Shown: positions 5,755 through 8,339 of the stretch, piece after piece
Layout of the letters: each line of letters starts with the position of its first letter
How positions within the stretch are numbered: position 1 is the first letter of the stretch
Assembly: GCA_029939715.1 (NCBI GenBank)
Contig: JAOZSJ010000141.1
Span: 1-8,339 of the forward strand
Length of the DNA: 8,339 nt
Reading direction: 5' to 3'
Source: 4572-123 sp002084545
GTDB lineage: Bacteria > Desulfobacterota > Desulfobacteria > Desulfobacterales > 4572-123
Notes under the pieces: model-generated
Databases searched by the model: none
The model's input: the letters and a program-made list of their open reading frames with translations, nothing else
Told to the model about the DNA's origin: nothing
Made by a program: the position numbers and the translations under genes

Positions 5755-6774
5755 ATGAAACGGACGAATCCTTCCATCCCTGATATAGATCTGGATCTGA
5801 TGCAAATAATAGAAAATCTGCCCGATGCCGTGATGCTGATTGATACTGATTTTACCGTCCGATTGGTGAACACGGCATTTGAGAACCTGTCCGGTGTTAC
5901 CCGGCAAGAGGCGCTGGGGGAAAAGTGCTATGCGGTCTTTTCTGGGGGCTTTTGCCGGACGCCGTCGTGTCCCATGAGCCGTATAGAAAAAGGTGTGGAA
6001 ACGCTTTGCTATGAGGCCGACAAGCATTGTGCCTGTGGTCGAAGTGCTCCCGGGATCATTACCGCCAGGGCCTACCGGTCCGATGACGGCATGCTGGCCG
6101 GTATGATTGAAATCGTCAGTGACATGACGCCGTTATATGAGAGTCGGGAGCGGTTTCGCAAGGCCATGGGCGGTGTGATTCACGCCATGTCGCTGATCAT
6201 TGAAAAGCGGGATCCCTATACCGCGGGTCATCAACGCCGGGTTAAAAAGTTGTGCCGGGCGATTGCAGAAGAACTCGGTTTTTCCTGGGAACGTACTCAG
6301 GGACTGCGCATGGCCGCCGCCATTCACGATCATGGCAAAATTCTGGTGCCGGCGGCCATTTTAAACAAATCGGGCAATCTTACAGAACAGGAGCTGGCCA
6401 TTATCCGCCAACACCCGCAAACGACCTATGACATATTGAAAGGCATTGATTTTCCCTGGCCGTTAGCGCAAACTGTTTACCAGCATCACGAACGGATGGA
6501 TGGCTCCGGCTATCCACAGGGACTTAAGGGAGATGAGATTTTGTTTGAAGCCCGCATTCTTGCCGTGGCGGATGTGGTGGACGCTATGATTTTTTTTCGT
6601 CCCTATCGTCCGGCAATGGGCCTGGAGGCGGCATTGGCGGAGTTAAAATCCCAACGAGGGATACAATTGGATGCGAAGGTCGTGGATGCCTGCCTGCGGG
6701 TTCTGGCTGAAGGAAAGATCGAACTGCCGGAACAAACACCGTCTCAAACAGGCAGAACACGGCCATGGAAATGA
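5755..6774 (+). CDS. PAS/HD-GYP protein, putative c-di-GMP phosphodiesterase
   Basis: A 339-residue cytoplasmic protein. Residues about 14-125 form a PAS domain (IIENLPDAVMLIDTDF, then NTAFENLSG) that holds six cysteines: 58, 67, 72, 85, 92 and 94. Residues about 136-325 form an HD-GYP domain: RDPYTAGHQRRV (His159), AAIHDHGKI (His191, Asp192, Lys195), His220, QHHERMDGSGYP (His244, His245, Asp249, GYP 252-254), RILAVADVVDAM and RPYRPAMGLEAAL. These residues bind the metal centre that hydrolyses c-di-GMP to pGpG or GMP, and all visible ones are kept. HDHGKI replaces the usual HDIGKI. There is no receiver domain, so the Cys-rich PAS is the likely input. The gene starts 34 bases after ACR3, with GAGAAAGGG ahead of ATG. 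It is followed by a sigma-54 activator with a matching PAS signature, which suggests a shared signal. Activity itself is inferred from motifs. Confidence 0.9.
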   Translation: MKRTNPSIPDIDLDLMQIIENLPDAVMLIDTDFTVRLVNTAFENLSGVTRQEALGEKCYAVFSGGFCRTPSCPMSRIEKGVETLCYEADKHCACGRSAPGIITARAYRSDDGMLAGMIEIVSDMTPLYESRERFRKAMGGVIHAMSLIIEKRDPYTAGHQRRVKKLCRAIAEELGFSWERTQGLRMAAAIHDHGKILVPAAILNKSGNLTEQELAIIRQHPQTTYDILKGIDFPWPLAQTVYQHHERMDGSGYPQGLKGDEILFEARILAVADVVDAMIFFRPYRPAMGLEAALAELKSQRGIQLDAKVVDACLRVLAEGKIELPEQTPSQTGRTRPWK

Positions 6775-6788
6775 GTATGGCCGTGGTC
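6755..6788 (+). repeat. Stem-loop over the HD-GYP stop codon
   Basis: CACGGCCAT (6758-6766) and ATGGCCGTG (6777-6785) are perfect reverse complements with a 10-base loop. The stem extends to 12 positions with one mismatch (6755-6757 with 6786-6788). The loop contains the stop codon 6772-6774. No T-run follows, so it is not a standard intrinsic terminator. It may affect mRNA stability or translation of the next gene. Confidence 0.45.
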
Positions 6789-6819
6789 CCTTCATGATAA
6801 TCAAAAAAGGATCTGCTCA

Positions 6820-8220
6820 ATGACGACTAAAAGAGGAAATAACGTTAACAGCAATAACGGGGATGCCCCTATTTTTTGTGCCATTACATCCGTTGTCAGA
6901 TCGCCCTGTTGCACTATTCTTGAAAATATCAGCGATGGCGTGTTTACAATCGATTCCGAGAAACGGATCACCTTTTTCAACCGGGCGGCGGAGGCCATTA
7001 CGGGATTCAGGCAGAAAGAAGCTGTCGGGCAATACTGTTTTGATATTTTTCGGGCCAGCATTTGTGAAAAAAATTGTGCGCTCGATTTAACGCTTGCCGG
7101 CGAAAAACCGCAAATTAACCTGCCTGCCCGGATTATCAGCAAAAACGGCGACCCCAAACCGATCAGACTCAGTACCGCCGTCCTGAGAAATGAGGCCGGG
7201 AATGCCATTGGAGCCGTTGAGACGTTCAGGGATGTCTCGGAACTGGAGGCATTGAGGCGACAGGCCGACCGCCGTTTTACACCTGAAGATATCGTGGGCC
7301 GGCACCCCAAACTGAATGAAATCATATCGTTTCTGCCGGATATCGCCCAAAGTGAAAGCACGGTGATCATCGAGGGCCCGACCGGATCGGGCAAGGAACT
7401 CATTGCCAGGGCCATTCACCAGCTCAGTCCCCGGAAAAACGGGCCGTTTATCCCTGTAAATTGCGCGGCCCTGCCGGACAGTCTGCTGGAATCGGAATTG
7501 TTCGGCTATTCCAAAGGGGCATTTACCGGTGCGACGCGAGATAAATCAGGACGTTTTCAACTGGCCCATAAAGGGACATTGTTTCTGGATGAAATTTCCA
7601 ATACATCGCTTAATTTCCAGGCGGATCTTTTGCGTGTTCTGGAAGATGCCCGGATTACGCCTCTGGGGAGTACCCGGCCCGTCAAGGTCGATGTCCGCAT
7701 CGTGGCCGCCTGCAATGCGGATCTTTCCGTGCTGACCCGGGAAGAAAAATTTCGACAGGATCTCTATTACCGTTTGAATGTGGTTAAAATCAACCTGCCT
7801 GCATTGCGGGAAAGAAAACAGGACATTCCATTACTGACAGATCATTTTATCCGCCAATTCAACCTGCGTAAAGAGCGCGACATTCAGGGCGTCAGCCCGG
7901 AAGTACTGGCTTTTTTAATGGATTATCCCTTCCCGGGCAATGTGCGCGAACTGGAAAATATCATCGAATTTGCTTTTATTGCGTGCAAGGGGCCAGTCAT
8001 CGACATGGTGCACCTTCCCAAAGAACTGGCTGCGGTAAAAAACACGGTTCAACATCATTTGCCGGAGGCGGAATATATGGAAGCCGAAAAAATACGCACA
8101 ATGCTGCTGCAATATTCAAACAGCCGCCCGGATGTTGCTCAGGCCCTGGGCATCAGCCGCACGACCCTGTGGCGCAAAATGAAAAAATACGGGCTCATCA
8201 GAGCCGGAAATGAAACATGA
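6820..8220 (+). CDS. Sigma-54-dependent transcriptional activator (PAS-AAA+-Fis)
   Basis: A 466-residue bacterial enhancer-binding protein. Residues about 30-145 form a PAS domain (ILENISDGVFTIDSEKRITFFNRAAEAITGF), with Cys73, Cys82 and Cys86 spaced almost as in the PAS of the upstream HD-GYP protein, and Cys20, Cys30 and Cys31 ahead of it. A short linker leads to the AAA+ domain (about 157-390). It holds Walker A GPTGSGKE (186-193), a GAFTGA loop (233-238) that contacts sigma-54, Walker B GTLFLDE (Asp257, Glu258), and the sensor/arginine-finger region FRQDLYYRLNVV. YPFPGNVRELENIIEFA closes the domain. The last 30 residues (PDVAQALGISRTTLWRKMKKYG) are a Fis-type helix-turn-helix. All parts needed for ATP-driven open-complex formation are present. 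There is no receiver domain, so activity is probably set by the PAS ligand. The start is supported by AAAGGAT upstream. Its targets are unknown; I found no convincing -24/-12 promoter in this window. Confidence 0.95.
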   Translation: MTTKRGNNVNSNNGDAPIFCAITSVVRSPCCTILENISDGVFTIDSEKRITFFNRAAEAITGFRQKEAVGQYCFDIFRASICEKNCALDLTLAGEKPQINLPARIISKNGDPKPIRLSTAVLRNEAGNAIGAVETFRDVSELEALRRQADRRFTPEDIVGRHPKLNEIISFLPDIAQSESTVIIEGPTGSGKELIARAIHQLSPRKNGPFIPVNCAALPDSLLESELFGYSKGAFTGATRDKSGRFQLAHKGTLFLDEISNTSLNFQADLLRVLEDARITPLGSTRPVKVDVRIVAACNADLSVLTREEKFRQDLYYRLNVVKINLPALRERKQDIPLLTDHFIRQFNLRKERDIQGVSPEVLAFLMDYPFPGNVRELENIIEFAFIACKGPVIDMVHLPKELAAVKNTVQHHLPEAEYMEAEKIRTMLLQYSNSRPDVAQALGISRTTLWRKMKKYGLIRAGNET

Positions 8221-8245
8221 CCGAAACGGTTTCACGAATTGAAAC
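8211..8245. promoter_or_regulatory. GAAAC/GTTTC repeat cluster at the activator gene end
   Basis: Three direct GAAAC copies (8212-8216, 8223-8227, 8241-8245) and one inverted GTTTC (8229-8233) are packed into 35 bases. Within the cluster, GTTTCA-CGAAT-TGAAAC (8229-8245) is a perfect 6-5-6 dyad and GAAAC-G-GTTTC (8223-8233) a second one. The layout resembles an upstream activator site for a Fis-type regulator acting on a gene beyond the window. This is a pattern match only. Confidence 0.35.
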
Positions 8246-8339
8246 ATCCCTGGTTTTCAACTCCGGCACGGCACTATTCCTTTTGTTATGTAACCCATGG
8301 CAGTACGTTATCTATGTGCGAACCGCATTCAAGACCATA
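8246..8339. other. End of window without a supported gene
   Basis: The remaining bases contain only very short open stretches. An ATG at 8297 opens 14 codons to the window edge without a ribosome binding site, and a 17-codon tail on the minus strand ends at a stop at 8286-8288. Neither can be called a gene from this length. Confidence 0.5.

Noticed and set aside
8211..8245. Reading the GAAAC/GTTTC cluster as part of a CRISPR array
   Set aside because: The repeated units are only five to six bases, and the spacing is irregular and too short for spacers.
8262..8310. Candidate sigma-54 promoters (CGGCACGGCACTATT and TGGCAGTACGTTATC)
   Set aside because: Neither has the GC at the -12 position at the required distance from the GG, so the consensus is not met.
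8286..8339. Possible C-terminal tail of a minus-strand gene (17 codons, YGLECGSHIDNVLPWVT)
   Set aside because: Open only because it meets the window edge. The ending is vaguely like some transposase tails, but it is too short to assign, and no inverted repeats or other mobile-element signs are visible.
8297..8339. Possible start of a plus-strand gene (MAVRYLCANRIQDH)
   Set aside because: No ribosome binding site and only 14 codons before the edge.

Overview
The window is a metal and arsenic resistance region from what is probably an anaerobic Gram-negative bacterium, most likely a Desulfobacterota (deltaproteobacterial) sulfate reducer or relative. The lineage is inferred from the style of the proteins: a sigma-54 activator with a PAS domain, a stand-alone PAS/HD-GYP protein, an RND pump, and a CcdA/thioredoxin redox set next to an arsenite pump. 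No rRNA or other marker gene is present to prove it. A run of exactly 100 Ns (2008-2107) shows that two contigs were scaffolded, so the gene order across that point is not proven by sequence.

Layout. At 1-348 is the C-terminal end of an RND efflux permease. After a 154-base intergenic stretch carrying a strong sigma-70-type promoter buried in a perfect 21-bp inverted repeat come an ArsR/SmtB-type repressor (503-847) and a DUF318/ArsP-type permease (908-1975). Beyond the gap, a 40-residue tail of an unidentified protein is translationally coupled to a CDF zinc-type exporter (2231-3136). This is followed by a MauE/DoxX-like membrane protein (3170-3640), an exported thioredoxin-like protein with a CIPC site (3695-4096), a CcdA-like thiol electron transporter (4093-4806) and an ACR3 arsenite antiporter (4866-5720). 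Two signalling proteins follow: a PAS/HD-GYP putative c-di-GMP phosphodiesterase (5755-6774) and a PAS/AAA+/Fis sigma-54 enhancer-binding protein (6820-8220). The last 119 bases hold no gene I can support. Everything supported is on the + strand. From the gap to 8220 the spacers are 59 bases or less, and I see no intrinsic terminator in them, so one long operon is plausible.

How the genes may work together (inference). The ArsR protein would release its operator when its cysteines bind As(III), Sb(III) or a soft metal, turning on the permease. CDF and ACR3 export divalent cations and arsenite. MauE-like protein, periplasmic thioredoxin and CcdA look like a thiol redox relay carrying electrons across the membrane, perhaps keeping envelope thiols reduced under thiophilic metal stress. 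The two regulators have PAS domains with the same cysteine spacing, so they could sense the same ligand or redox state and link it to c-di-GMP turnover and sigma-54 transcription.

Most notable observations: the ACR3 protein appears to lack roughly 80 residues near its N-terminus, in frame, while keeping its key Cys and Glu; the two regulators share a Cys-rich PAS signature; and a three-gene thiol relay is embedded in an efflux operon.
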